From the NCBI GenBank assembly GCA_964551965.1, contig CAZKFB010000012.1, positions 1-29,139 of the forward strand: a DNA stretch of 29,139 nucleotides. Direction: 5' to 3'. The notes beneath the pieces are model-generated. The model worked only from the letters and a program-made list of their open reading frames with translations, did no database searches and was not told where the DNA came from. Below, piece after piece: positions 8,073 to 16,038 of the stretch; the first letter of the stretch is position 1; each line of letters starts with the position of its first letter. This DNA comes from CAG-582 sp964551965 (GTDB lineage: Bacteria > Bacillota_I > Bacilli_A > RF39 > UBA660). Position numbers and translations under genes: made by a program.

Positions 8073-8927
8073 AATATAATTTACTACTTCATCAATGGTA
8101 TTTTGGAAGTTATCAAAATCGACATCAAACCATTTAATATCCATTTGATTATTGAACCACGTATATTGTCTCTTTGCATAATTACGACTATTTTGCTTAC
8201 ATTCATCTACTACTTCAACAAAAGTCTTCTTATCATCAAAGAATTCATAAAGCTCTTTATAACCGATAGCAGTATTTAATGCTTTAGAATTAATTCCTTG
8301 TTTATAGAAACCTTTTACTTCATCTACGAGAGGAATAAGCATACTATCAAATCTTTCATCGATTCTCTTATAAAGTAATTCCCTATCAGTAGTAAGACCA
8401 ATAAAATATACATCATCATACAATAGATTATCTTTATCTTTTATTTGAACTTCACTACTTAAATCACTTTTAACAGAACTTATTAACCTTCTTCGATTAT
8501 TAATATCAATCACACTTTTATCTTCTTCACTTAACTTTTCGATTAATTCTTCATTATCTAATTCATCAATATAATCTAAGTTTTCAATATTTGTAAAATC
8601 ATAGTTATATAACGCTGCTTTGATATAAAGACCAGTCCCGCCAACAAGGATTGGAATATGACCATTTGCTTTTATCTCCTTAATTTTATCTCTTGCATCT
8701 TTCTGATAATCATAAACGGTATACATCTCCGTAACATCTTTAATATCAAGTAAATGATGTTTTACTCCATTCATCTCACTCTTAGTTACTTTAGCTGTAC
8801 CAATATCCATACCTCTATATACTTGCGTACTATCAGCATTAATAATTTCTCCATTATAAATCTTAGCTAACTCAACACTCATCTTAGTCTTTCCAACAGC
8901 TGTTGGTCCACACACAACGATAATCAT
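8061..8927 (-). CDS. miaA: tRNA dimethylallyltransferase MiaA
   Basis: MiaA transfers a dimethylallyl group to N6 of A37 in tRNAs that read codons beginning with U. The P-loop GPTAVGKT is at 7-14, followed by the diagnostic DSTQVYRGMDIGTAK, a DYQKDARDKI segment, the GGTGLYIKA motif and the C-terminal AIGYKEL and RNYAKRQYTWF motifs. At 288 residues it is slightly shorter than the usual 300-315. GGTGGAAGTGG precedes the ATG. It diverges from def, with 97 bases between the two start codons. mtaB, another position-37 modifier, is encoded 2 kb away. Confidence 0.97.
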   Translation of the reverse strand: MIIVVCGPTAVGKTKMSVELAKIYNGEIINADSTQVYRGMDIGTAKVTKSEMNGVKHHLLDIKDVTEMYTVYDYQKDARDKIKEIKANGHIPILVGGTGLYIKAALYNYDFTNIENLDYIDELDNEELIEKLSEEDKSVIDINNRRRLISSVKSDLSSEVQIKDKDNLLYDDVYFIGLTTDRELLYKRIDERFDSMLIPLVDEVKGFYKQGINSKALNTAIGYKELYEFFDDKKTFVEVVDECKQNSRNYAKRQYTWFNNQMDIKWFDVDFDNFQNTIDEVVNYIETN

Positions 8928-8993
8928 ATAACCACTTCCACCATTATTATAACAAATTTATGGCATCTACTTTATTTTTTTTTAAATATTTGA

Positions 8994-8999
8994 TAAAAT
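8994..8999 (+). promoter_or_regulatory. Possible -10 box of def
   Basis: TAAAAT lies 25 bases before the def start, with no convincing -35 (only a T-rich run 17 bases upstream). The 97-base miaA-def divergent gap must hold promoters for both genes; a TATAAT for miaA is also visible on the minus strand close to its ribosome site. Confidence 0.3.
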
Positions 9000-9024
9000 A
9001 CCCATTAGTTAAGGGGCGAGATGT

Positions 9025-9576
9025 ATGAAATTACCTGATATAAAAATATTAGATGAAAAAGATCCAAGACTTCATCAAATATCTAAAGAAGCTGTTTTTC
9101 CTTTAGATAAAGAAACTAAGCAAAAAATTGAAGATTGTCTAGTATATCTAGAAATGAGTCAAAATGAAGAATATGCTAAAAAGTATGATCTTCGTGCTGG
9201 TATGGGTTTATCATTCTGTCAAATTGGTGACATGCGAAGGATATTTGTTGTTTCGGAAGATTATGGCAATGGAGAATTTGGCCGTTATATAATAATTAAT
9301 CCTAAAGTTATAAGTCATTCAGAAGAATTAGTATATGTTGGTGAAGGTGAAGGATGTCTATCAATCAATCGTGAAACTTGCGGTATTGTTCCAAGATATG
9401 CAAGAATAAAGATTCGTGCTTATGATGAATTTGGGGAAGAATTCGAAATGCGTGTAAGAGAAGATATAGCAATAGCTTTCCAACATGAACTTGATCATTT
9501 AGATGGTATTCTATTTACCGATAAAATAGATCCTAAAAACCCATTTAAAGACAAAGAAAAAATGCGAGAAATATAA
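9025..9576 (+). CDS. def: Peptide deformylase
   Basis: A metalloenzyme that removes the formyl group from the N-terminal Met of new proteins. Motif 2 is EGCLS with metal ligand Cys111, and motif 3 is HELDHLDG with ligands His154 and His158 and catalytic Glu155. Motif 1 reads GMGLSFCQIG (59-68) where the family usually has GxGxAAxQ, so the two alanines are replaced by Ser-Phe while the Gln is kept. At 183 residues it fits the longer Gram-positive type. AAGGGG precedes the ATG. It is a single plus-strand gene ending in a strong hairpin shared with the convergent TasA-like gene. Confidence 0.96.
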   Translation: MKLPDIKILDEKDPRLHQISKEAVFPLDKETKQKIEDCLVYLEMSQNEEYAKKYDLRAGMGLSFCQIGDMRRIFVVSEDYGNGEFGRYIIINPKVISHSEELVYVGEGEGCLSINRETCGIVPRYARIKIRAYDEFGEEFEMRVREDIAIAFQHELDHLDGILFTDKIDPKNPFKDKEKMREI

Positions 9577-9594
9577 CTCGCATTTTTATTTTTC
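9559..9594 (+). terminator. Terminator of def, probably bidirectional
   Basis: The stem AATGCGAG/CTCGCATT has an 8-base loop and is followed by TTTTATTTTT. On the other strand the A-rich left flank gives a T tract as well, so it can also end the convergent gene at 9586-10110. Confidence 0.88.
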
Positions 9595-10110
9595 TCTAAT
9601 ACTTAATTTTAACCCTAAGTATTCACCAAAATCTGATTCTTCTATATAATCTTTTGATATCCAAATTCGAACATCAATTGTATCTTCCGTATGAGCATCT
9701 ATCCTAAAACTCTTTACTGTTCCATTATTTAAATCAGCTAAACTATTATAAGATTCATTGTTAACGGAAACATATATCTTATTTAAATCTTTTATTTCAT
9801 TTAAACTTGTTGTGTTAACAACTAAATCATACTTTACTGTATCATTCGTATTATTTAGCACTTTAACGATATTGGCTGGAGCATATAAAGCACCTACTTC
9901 ATTGCTGATTGGATACTCACTGACAGCTAGTACATCACTTCCATTTTCATACTTCATTAGTAATTTACTATTAACATGATCAGCAATGTTTTTGTCATTT
10001 ACATCACTTAAAGAAAGTGAGTATGTTGCCATACTTACGCTAAATACAACAAAGAATAATGAAATAACAAAAAAATATATTTTCTTTCTAAAATAATCAC
10101 TTAACTTCAT
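9586..10110 (-). CDS. TasA-like secreted protein (second copy type)
   Basis: A 174-residue exported protein with a Lys/Arg-rich N-terminus and one membrane segment (about 14-31, FFVISLFFVVFSVSMATYSL). Its beta-rich domain has the features of SipW-dependent/TasA-like proteins: an exported start YSLSLSDVNDKN, VKVLNNTNDTVKYDLVVNT and VSVNNESYNSLADLNNG. The family call is by architecture, not certain homology. The start is the ATG at 10110 because AGGTGG lies 5 bases upstream; the GTG at 10119 is part of that ribosome site. A near-consensus sigma-A promoter lies 22 bases upstream and the gene is converging on def, so it is transcribed alone. Confidence 0.6.
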   Translation of the reverse strand: MKLSDYFRKKIYFFVISLFFVVFSVSMATYSLSLSDVNDKNIADHVNSKLLMKYENGSDVLAVSEYPISNEVGALYAPANIVKVLNNTNDTVKYDLVVNTTSLNEIKDLNKIYVSVNNESYNSLADLNNGTVKSFRIDAHTEDTIDVRIWISKDYIEESDFGEYLGLKLSIREK

Positions 10111-10131
10111 ATATACCACCTAAGTAATTTA

Positions 10132-10160
10132 ATTATAATTGTTATTTTTAGTTTACTCAA
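10132..10160 (-). promoter_or_regulatory. Sigma-A-type promoter of the second TasA-like gene
   Basis: The minus strand reads TTGAGT, 17 bases, TATAAT, about 20 bases before AGGTGG and ATG. The -10 and spacing are perfect and the -35 matches at four of six positions. Confidence 0.75.
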
Positions 10161-10167
10161 TATTTTA

Positions 10168-10215
10168 CAAAAAAATACACATTAATTTACATTATTTAAC
10201 TGTAAATTAATGTGT
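10168..10215 (-). terminator. Strong terminator after mtaB
   Basis: A perfect 15-bp stem (ACACATTAATTTACA and its complement) with a 9-base loop is followed by a T-rich tract on the minus strand. It separates mtaB from the promoter of the next gene. Confidence 0.92.
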
Positions 10216-10219
10216 AACA

Positions 10220-11479
10220 TTAAATAATATCACCATAGACATTTTTGCCATCTACTCTAGTTATTTTTACATTAACAAAAGTATTTGGTTCAACATACTC
10301 ATTAAAGTGAACTTTAATATAGTTACCAGTAAAGCCTTCATTACCATTTTCAGATAATACTTCTACGGTCTTACCTAGATAACTTTCATAGAAACGATTC
10401 TCTTGACTATCACTTAAAGCAAGTACAGTATCACATCTAACTCTCTTAACAGTATCATTAACTTGTTTCATAGTAGCTGCTTTTGTTCCCTCTCTTTTCG
10501 AAAAAGGGAATGTATGAATTTTACTAAAACCAATTGATTTTAAATTTTCTAAAGTTGTATTAAAATCTTCATCCGTTTCTTCTGGAAATCCAACTACTAA
10601 ATCAGTCGTTATATTAGCATCTTCTCTTATACTTCTTATTTTCTCAATCATTTTCTTATATTCTTCAATATTATATTTTCTATTCATTAGCTTTAATACA
10701 TGATCGGATCCACTTTGAATTGGTACATGAAAATGACTTACTATTTTATTATTAACTTTTAATTCACCCATAAATTCTTCATCTAACTCAGTTATTTCAA
10801 TGGAAGATATTCTAATTCTCTTTAAACCTTCAATTGTACTAATTTTCTTAATTAAAGTTGTTAAATTAAAATCCTCTCCATCACCATAAGAACCTGTATG
10901 AATTCCCGTTAAGACAATTTCTTGATATCCGGATTCAACTAAACACTTAATTTCATCATAAGCAACATTAATATCTTTACTTCTAATATTTCCTCTCGTA
11001 AAAGGAATAACACAGTAAGAACAGAAATTATTACATCCATCTTGAATCTTAACAAAACCTCTCGTATGTCCTTCAAAATTACTTATAGACATATCTTCAA
11101 ATTCTACTGATCTCAAATCATATAGCTTAGTAATATTAGTTCTATTATTCTTATAATCATTAACTAAAGAAATAATCTTTGATTTATCTTTATTGCCAAT
11201 AATTATATTCGCATCAATATCACTTAAATCTCCTTTATGATATTCAACCATACAACCAACCACAACAAGTATTGCATTACTATTAACTTTTCTTGCATGT
11301 CTAACCATTTTCCTTGATTTACTATCGGCTTGATTAGTAACTGTACAAGTGTTAACAACTATTACATCAGCATCTTCTATAGTGCTTTCTATATAATCAT
11401 TATTTAAAAATTCTTCTTTTATATATTCGGATTCATAACTATTAACTTTGCATCCTAAAGTTTCTACATAAAATTTCAT
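10220..11479 (-). CDS. mtaB: tRNA t6A37 methylthiotransferase MtaB
   Basis: A radical-SAM enzyme that adds a methylthio group to C2 of t6A37 in tRNA. The N-terminal UPF0004 domain has Cys10, Cys45 and Cys76 for one iron-sulfur cluster. The radical-SAM domain has CNNFCSYC (Cys149, 153, 156), followed by VLTGIHTGSYG. A TRAM domain ends the protein (KTVEVLSENG through VNVKITRV). The motif TLGCKVNSYES and the length of 419 residues distinguish MtaB from MiaB. The start at 11479 is chosen because GGGTGATATT lies directly upstream; the longer frame from 11530 adds an unlikely hydrophobic leader. It follows the 149-residue membrane protein, but a terminator lies between them. Confidence 0.95.
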   Translation of the reverse strand: MKFYVETLGCKVNSYESEYIKEEFLNNDYIESTIEDADVIVVNTCTVTNQADSKSRKMVRHARKVNSNAILVVVGCMVEYHKGDLSDIDANIIIGNKDKSKIISLVNDYKNNRTNITKLYDLRSVEFEDMSISNFEGHTRGFVKIQDGCNNFCSYCVIPFTRGNIRSKDINVAYDEIKCLVESGYQEIVLTGIHTGSYGDGEDFNLTTLIKKISTIEGLKRIRISSIEITELDEEFMGELKVNNKIVSHFHVPIQSGSDHVLKLMNRKYNIEEYKKMIEKIRSIREDANITTDLVVGFPEETDEDFNTTLENLKSIGFSKIHTFPFSKREGTKAATMKQVNDTVKRVRCDTVLALSDSQENRFYESYLGKTVEVLSENGNEGFTGNYIKVHFNEYVEPNTFVNVKITRVDGKNVYGDII

Positions 11480-11506
11480 AATATCACCCATTACTCGTAT
11501 TATAAT

Positions 11507-11536
11507 ATAAAAAAAGATTGAATAAAACAATCTTTT
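11507..11536 (-). terminator. Intrinsic terminator between the 149-residue membrane protein and mtaB
   Basis: The minus strand reads AAAGATTG, a 7-base loop, CAATCTTT and a T tract. It overlaps the stop of the upstream gene and precedes the mtaB ribosome site. Confidence 0.8.
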
Positions 11537-11984
11537 ATCTTGCTAAATCATTTTGCAATTGTCTAAGTGCTTTTAAAAAAGCTTCCTCTTTTTCATAACT
11601 CATTAAAGTTACTTCAATCTTCGTTTGTGGTATTTCATCACCTAATTTATCAGATAAACTTACTTTCTTAATATTGATATCAGATGAATTTTGATATTCA
11701 CTATCATAATTAACTCCATCTTTTCCTCTAGCTTCCAATAACTCATCATAACTAATAATCGCATTATTCTCTTGTTCTTGCTCATAACTAGTTAATTCAA
11801 CTATTGCTGGTTTATAATTAGTCTCAATATTCTTAGTTATTGCTTCTAAATCTATCATATCTTTCCTTGACTTTAAACGTGCGCTCATACTTCTCTCCTT
11901 ATTCTTCATAGAATTTAAAATTATTATCGAAATAAGAATCATCCATATGATCACGGTAATAAACAATAAATCGTCTATTGTCAT
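11535..11984 (-). CDS. One-pass membrane protein of unknown function
   Basis: I do not recognise a family. The 149-residue product has one N-terminal membrane helix (about 5-23, DLLFITVIIWMILISIIIL), then a charged cytoplasmic or external domain. This contains a basic patch (KNKERSMSARLKSRK), an ELTSYEQEQENN segment and a C-terminal amphipathic stretch rich in Glu, Lys and Leu that may be helical. The ribosome site is weak (AAAGTATGTGATT before ATG). A terminator overlaps its stop. It stands between the CPBP protease pair and mtaB, with no clear functional link to either. Confidence 0.7.
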   Translation of the reverse strand: MTIDDLLFITVIIWMILISIIILNSMKNKERSMSARLKSRKDMIDLEAITKNIETNYKPAIVELTSYEQEQENNAIISYDELLEARGKDGVNYDSEYQNSSDINIKKVSLSDKLGDEIPQTKIEVTLMSYEKEEAFLKALRQLQNDLAR

Positions 11985-12025
11985 GAAATCACATACTTTC
12001 TTTTTCCGACTATTATATACTATTT

Positions 12026-12895
12026 TTACATTATTAACAATACACTTACTAAATTATTAAATCCATGTACTAAAATAGAATATAAGATATTATGATCTTC
12101 AGTATATAATTTAGCTAAGTACATTCCCATTGTAATATAGACAATACTTCCAACTACTTCAACTAAATCTAAATTCTTTAATTTAATAATTAGATTTCCA
12201 TATTCAAATGCATATACTGAAGTAAATAACATTAGTATTAGAACTAATGCTAAACAAGATAGGATTATCTTCATACTCTTACTTTTCTTCGTATCAGTAA
12301 TAATACGATTTAATACTATTCCTATTAATAATATTTCCATAAGTAAGACAACACTACTTGTTACATGCATTAGTCCAAAGATTAAACCACTTACAGTTAT
12401 AAATACCCTTTTATTCTTAACTACATCGCCAATACCTGCACGGAATATAAGTTCTTCCGTAATAGGAGCAAATATTGAAACGGAGATCATCATTATAAGC
12501 GGTGCACTTTTTAACATTTCTTCTACTAACTCTTGATTTTCAACAGACATTGAATCTAATCCTAAGATTGCTGAAAGAATACCAGTTACGATACCAGCAC
12601 CAATCTTAACAACAAAGAGTAGTAAACCACTTATAATTACTTTCTTTGCAAAACTTTCGCCACCCATTGCTTTCATCTTTTTTATTCCATCCTTTAACTT
12701 ATCAAAGTAAAGGAATATAACAATAGCAACTAGTATTACAGAATGAATTGTATCTACTAACAATAGATCACTAGTATTGCTACCATCTAAGGTCATTCCT
12801 AGTACATTTCTTAGAAAATATACTAAAGGAATTGAAATAAAAGTAAAACAACAGAATGTGAAAAAGAAACGTATAATTTTTAAACTATCTTTCAT
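12026..12895 (-). CDS. CPBP-family intramembrane protease
   Basis: A multi-pass membrane protein of the CPBP (CAAX protease, Abi) family; members cleave substrates inside the membrane and some give bacteriocin immunity. The catalytic motif EELIFR has Glu147, Glu148 and Arg152. The second motif, FGLMHV, has His177 and the last, VHGFNN, has His277 and Asn281. Seven or eight hydrophobic segments fit the family, and 289 residues is a normal length. The ATG at 12895 follows AGGTGGTATT, so the upstream extension from 12973 is rejected. It starts only 8 bases after the stop of a paralogue that lacks all these residues, so the pair should be co-transcribed and co-translated. Confidence 0.92.
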   Translation of the reverse strand: MKDSLKIIRFFFTFCCFTFISIPLVYFLRNVLGMTLDGSNTSDLLLVDTIHSVILVAIVIFLYFDKLKDGIKKMKAMGGESFAKKVIISGLLLFVVKIGAGIVTGILSAILGLDSMSVENQELVEEMLKSAPLIMMISVSIFAPITEELIFRAGIGDVVKNKRVFITVSGLIFGLMHVTSSVVLLMEILLIGIVLNRIITDTKKSKSMKIILSCLALVLILMLFTSVYAFEYGNLIIKLKNLDLVEVVGSIVYITMGMYLAKLYTEDHNILYSILVHGFNNLVSVLLIM

Positions 12896-12903
12896 AATAC
12901 CAC

Positions 12904-13593
12904 CTATACTATATAATTTATGGCAAAAATACCAAATAATACATAACAAATATATGTTACGATAACTGACCAAATATTTTGGTTAGTTTTATAAAGATAT
13001 GTAAGTAATGCCACTAATATGGCTGGTGTCAATGAATAAAATATAGCATTTTCAAAACTTGTATGTAACATGACTCCATATACAATTCCGTATGTTAGTC
13101 CTGATACAAGAGATGCCGTACTAGATTTTTTTATTACATTGGAAAATCCTAGTGGAAAAATTATACATAATAGGAATGGCATGAAAATACATTCAACCAC
13201 TAAGTTAAGTGCAAAACTAAGTGTGAACCTATTATCAAAGTAATTAGTAAACTTATACCCAATACTAATACCTCGAGGATTTCCTATATAGTTAAGAAAA
13301 TCATGAAGAACTATCGTTACAAGAATAAGAAATACAAAACAGGCAACACAGTAGATTAAACTATTTATCCAAGTTTTACCAAATTTTGTCTTTCCTGCTT
13401 TAATATTCTTATAATATATAACGAATATTACTAGAGTTATAAGTAAGTACTTAATCGTATTAGCTATTTCATAAGCTAAACCTTTAAAGTGTAAACCAAA
13501 TAGTCCAAGTACTTTAAAAAAATAAGTATCAACAAGTACGTATAATAATATACTCATAACTAGTTGAATAATAGCTAATGTTTTACTTTTCAT
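12904..13593 (-). CDS. CPBP-like membrane protein lacking the catalytic residues
   Basis: A 229-residue multi-pass protein. Its third quarter aligns without gaps to the CPBP protease encoded just downstream: CIFMPFLLCIIFPLGF against SIFAPITEELIFRAGI. The two catalytic Glu become Leu142 and Cys143, and Arg becomes Pro147. Further on, SGLTYGIVYG aligns to SGLIFGLMHV, so the catalytic His becomes Tyr172. The C-terminal HGFNN motif is absent. It is therefore probably a pseudoenzyme partner or regulator rather than a protease. The start at 13593 has AGGTGATAGT before it and a near-consensus promoter above. It overlaps nothing and lies 8 bases before the active paralogue. Confidence 0.7.
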   Translation of the reverse strand: MKSKTLAIIQLVMSILLYVLVDTYFFKVLGLFGLHFKGLAYEIANTIKYLLITLVIFVIYYKNIKAGKTKFGKTWINSLIYCVACFVFLILVTIVLHDFLNYIGNPRGISIGYKFTNYFDNRFTLSFALNLVVECIFMPFLLCIIFPLGFSNVIKKSSTASLVSGLTYGIVYGVMLHTSFENAIFYSLTPAILVALLTYLYKTNQNIWSVIVTYICYVLFGIFAINYIV

Positions 13594-13611
13594 ACTATCA
13601 CCTATATTAAG

Positions 13612-13640
13612 ATTATAAATTGATAATTTTTTTACATCAA
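13612..13640 (-). promoter_or_regulatory. Promoter of the CPBP pair
   Basis: The minus strand reads TTGATG, 17 bases, TATAAT, followed after about 8 bases by AGGTG and then the ATG. The leader would be only about a dozen bases. Confidence 0.75.
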
Positions 13641-13719
13641 CCATTTTTGTAAATTAACTTTATATTGACAATTTATTTGACATATATTAATTGTTAATAA
13701 ATTGCAAAGATAACACATT

Positions 13720-13749
13720 AAAAAATGACTTGTTTAATCAAGTCATTTT
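13720..13749 (-). terminator. Intrinsic terminator after the CHAP protein
   Basis: The minus strand reads AAAATGACTTG, loop ATTAAA, CAAGTCATTTTTT. It overlaps the stop codon of the CHAP gene. Confidence 0.85.
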
Positions 13750-14450
13750 CTCTTAATTAGTATTAATATTACTAATATACATACAAGTACAATAGATGCA
13801 ACAATCCATATTATTCCTATATTACTCTCTTTACTTTTACTATTATCTACTTTCTTAGTTGTCGTTGATTCAATCATCTTTGTAGTTGTTGTTTGCTCTG
13901 TTGTAGTCGTTGTCTCAGTTGTTGTTGTCGTACTAGTTGTTGTTGTCATTGTCTTAGTTGTTTTCGCAGTAGTTGGTTTCTTCGTTGTCGTTATTCTCGG
14001 TGTATCTAAATAAATGAATCCATATACTCCATTAGTAATTGCATTTATTTCTTCCAAGTTTATTGTTTGATTAGTAGCAATTCCTGTACTGCTCATCAAA
14101 GAACCTCCTTCATCATAAGTAATAGCTGAACCATTAACTCCCGTAACATAAGAAACATGTCCGCCAAAATTCTCACCATAATCCCAAACCATTATTGAAT
14201 TAACGCGCGGTTCTTTACCTACTGAAAATCCAGCTTTTGCTGCTTTAGTATGCCAAGTTCCTGCATTATACCAAAGAGGCAATTCAACACCCATTCTATC
14301 TTTAGCTTGTTGCCATGCATACCATGTACAATTAACTATATTGCCAAATCCTAAATCTTCATAATGGGGATAAGGATTATTAGCAGCATTTACTTTACCA
14401 ACTAAAATAAAACTCATAAATATTGTAATCAATAAAACTATTCTTTTCAC
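13743..14450 (-). CDS. Surface-anchored CHAP-domain peptidoglycan hydrolase
   Basis: A 235-residue secreted protein with a CHAP (Cys/His amidohydrolase-peptidase) domain, which usually cuts the peptide part of peptidoglycan. A signal peptide covers about 1-23 (cleavage near VNAANN). The catalytic Cys41 lies in NCTWYAW and His98 in GGHVSYV. After the domain (to about 153) comes a Thr/Lys-rich linker of about 55 residues, then a membrane helix (about 210-232) with an IKRK tail that fixes it to the membrane. The start codon is GTG, preceded by AGGTGATAGT, the same leader seen before ATG in neighbours. A TATAAT lies just upstream with no clear -35. It is probably a monocistronic cell-wall remodelling enzyme. 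Confidence 0.88.
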   Translation of the reverse strand: MKRIVLLITIFMSFILVGKVNAANNPYPHYEDLGFGNIVNCTWYAWQQAKDRMGVELPLWYNAGTWHTKAAKAGFSVGKEPRVNSIMVWDYGENFGGHVSYVTGVNGSAITYDEGGSLMSSTGIATNQTINLEEINAITNGVYGFIYLDTPRITTTKKPTTAKTTKTMTTTTSTTTTTETTTTTEQTTTTKMIESTTTKKVDNSKSKESNIGIIWIVASIVLVCILVILILIKRK

Positions 14451-14480
14451 ACTATCACCTATAATATTATATCACTATTA

Positions 14481-15131
14481 TTATCTATTTTTTACATAAT
14501 CTATTGGCCTTTTATAAGGACTAAGTTTCTTAGCAATTATATCTATCGGTTTCTCTGAATCAATACTATCTTCTATTATTCCTGATACTAAAGTTCCAGT
14601 ATAAGTATAAAAATATGATAGTATTAAGAATAATAATTGATTTCTATTAAATTTACTTACATTCTTAGAAGGGCCAACATATTCATAAAGATCCGGATCA
14701 ATTAGAACAATACGATCACCTAAAACTACTGTGTTAACAGCACTGACATCAATTATTTTAATTCCTAACTCACTAAAATAATCAACTAAGGTTAATAATT
14801 TGTTAAGTTAATCAATACAAAATTCCATATTGCATTCCATAAAATCATATATTTTACCTACTATTTCATGGTAAGTATATGCCTCTACTAAATCACTAGT
14901 TTTAGGTACTCGATGATATCTTTCAATTAAATCAATAAAATTATCATGTTTAACTTTCCTAATTAAATCAAAATTATCTTCACTTAAAACGGACATAGAT
15001 ATACCATCAACTAAATGGAATACTTTTACGAGAACATCATCACTCCTAAATATGTGTGATGCCCCACCATGATAAACAGGATTAACTGAATCATCAAGTA
15101 TAATTGTACCTTTATCACTTTTTAACTCCAT
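14481..15131 (-). pseudogene. Protein-kinase-fold gene interrupted by an in-frame TAA
   Basis: The frame from the ATG at 15131 (ribosome site GAGGGGAT) gives 107 residues, ends at TAA (14808-14810), and then stays open in the same frame for 108 more codons to a second TAA at 14481. Read through, the product has kinase-like landmarks: a Gly-rich loop GGASHIF (22-28), an invariant-type Lys36 in DVLVKVF, a catalytic-loop-like IIDVSAVNTVVL with Asp128 and Asn133, and LIDPD with Asp145 in the metal-binding position. The strict HRD and DFG motifs are absent, so it would be a divergent kinase or pseudokinase. One C-to-T change at a CAA codon would explain the stop. It could be a real pseudogene, a sequencing error or stop readthrough. 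Confidence 0.75.
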
Positions 15132-15168
15132 ACTATCCCCTCTTTTGAATGCTTATTATATCACATTA

Positions 15169-15200
15169 ATAAAAAAGATAGAAATTTAACTTCTACCTTT
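15169..15200 (-). terminator. Terminator of the NAD operon after nrtR
   Basis: The minus strand reads AAAGGTAGAA, a 7-base loop, TTCTATCTTTTTT; the stem has a single G-T wobble. It overlaps the nrtR stop. Confidence 0.8.
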
Positions 15201-16007
15201 ATATTTAAATAATTTACTAGGTCTATGACCTTCACCAGTCTTTACCTTATCAGTTTTCACAACTTTTGGTTCAATAATTCTTCTAAATGCTGGATCTAAT
15301 AACTTCTTATTTAAGATTACTTCATATACTTGTTGTAATTCTCCTAATGTAAAATATTCAGGCATCATATTAAATACAATATCCGTATATTCACATTTAT
15401 TCTTTAATCTTTCTAATCCTGATAGAATAACTTTTGCATGATCAAATGCTAGAGAATTGTTTTTAGTAATCTTAAATGAATATCTATCAGTTGTCTCTTC
15501 TCTTAAAGTCTTCTTAATTTGGAAGCTTATTGTTTCCGTACCCGAATCAAGAACAATATCAACTACATTATTCTTTTCTTCATATAAAGTAACATCAAAC
15601 CATTTAGCATTTTCTCCCAATTTATCTTGTAGCCTATCTTTATCAACAAGTGCCATATAAGATACAGATACAACACGCATACGAGGATCTCGATCAAGAG
15701 AGCCAAACGTATATAATTGTTCTAAATAGATATGATCTAGATTAGTTTCTCTTTTTAGTATTCTTTTAGGGGCATCTTCTAAATCTTCATCGATTCCCAA
15801 GAATCCTCCCGGTAAACACCATTTATCTTTATATGGGTAACTATCCCTTTTTACAAGTAAGATACTCATCTTCTTAGCATCATTCTTACGATAATTAACT
15901 TTTTCCTCATTGGATACACTAAAGACTAATATATCTGCAGTAATAGATAATAGATCATAATCATCCTTGTTATAGGCTGCTAAAAATTCTTCTTCGCTAG
16001 TAAACAT
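15186..16007 (-). CDS. nrtR: NrtR, Nudix-related repressor of NAD metabolism
   Basis: NrtR family proteins bind NAD-metabolite ligands such as ADP-ribose in a Nudix-like domain and control NAD genes through a C-terminal winged helix. Here the Nudix-like domain covers about 20-150. Its box runs from Gly68 (PGGFLGIDEDLEDAP) into RILKRETNL, so two of the metal-binding Glu positions are Ile83 and Arg86; it is probably a sensor, not an enzyme. The winged-helix region (about 205-265) has FTLGELQQVYEVILNK, DPAFRRII and GHRPSKLFKY, typical of the family. AGAGGTGGTATT precedes the ATG. It lies 31 bases after nadK at the end of the NAD operon, and its presumed operators are upstream of that operon, so it should control its own synthesis. 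Confidence 0.93.
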   Translation of the reverse strand: MFTSEEEFLAAYNKDDYDLLSITADILVFSVSNEEKVNYRKNDAKKMSILLVKRDSYPYKDKWCLPGGFLGIDEDLEDAPKRILKRETNLDHIYLEQLYTFGSLDRDPRMRVVSVSYMALVDKDRLQDKLGENAKWFDVTLYEEKNNVVDIVLDSGTETISFQIKKTLREETTDRYSFKITKNNSLAFDHAKVILSGLERLKNKCEYTDIVFNMMPEYFTLGELQQVYEVILNKKLLDPAFRRIIEPKVVKTDKVKTGEGHRPSKLFKYKGRS

Positions 16008-16038
16008 AATACCACCTCTACTTAAATTATATCACAAA

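Noticed and set aside
13665..13690. Two TTGACA boxes on the plus strand between the CHAP and CPBP genes
   Set aside because: No plus-strand gene follows and no -10 is at the right distance from the first; the region is simply AT-rich.
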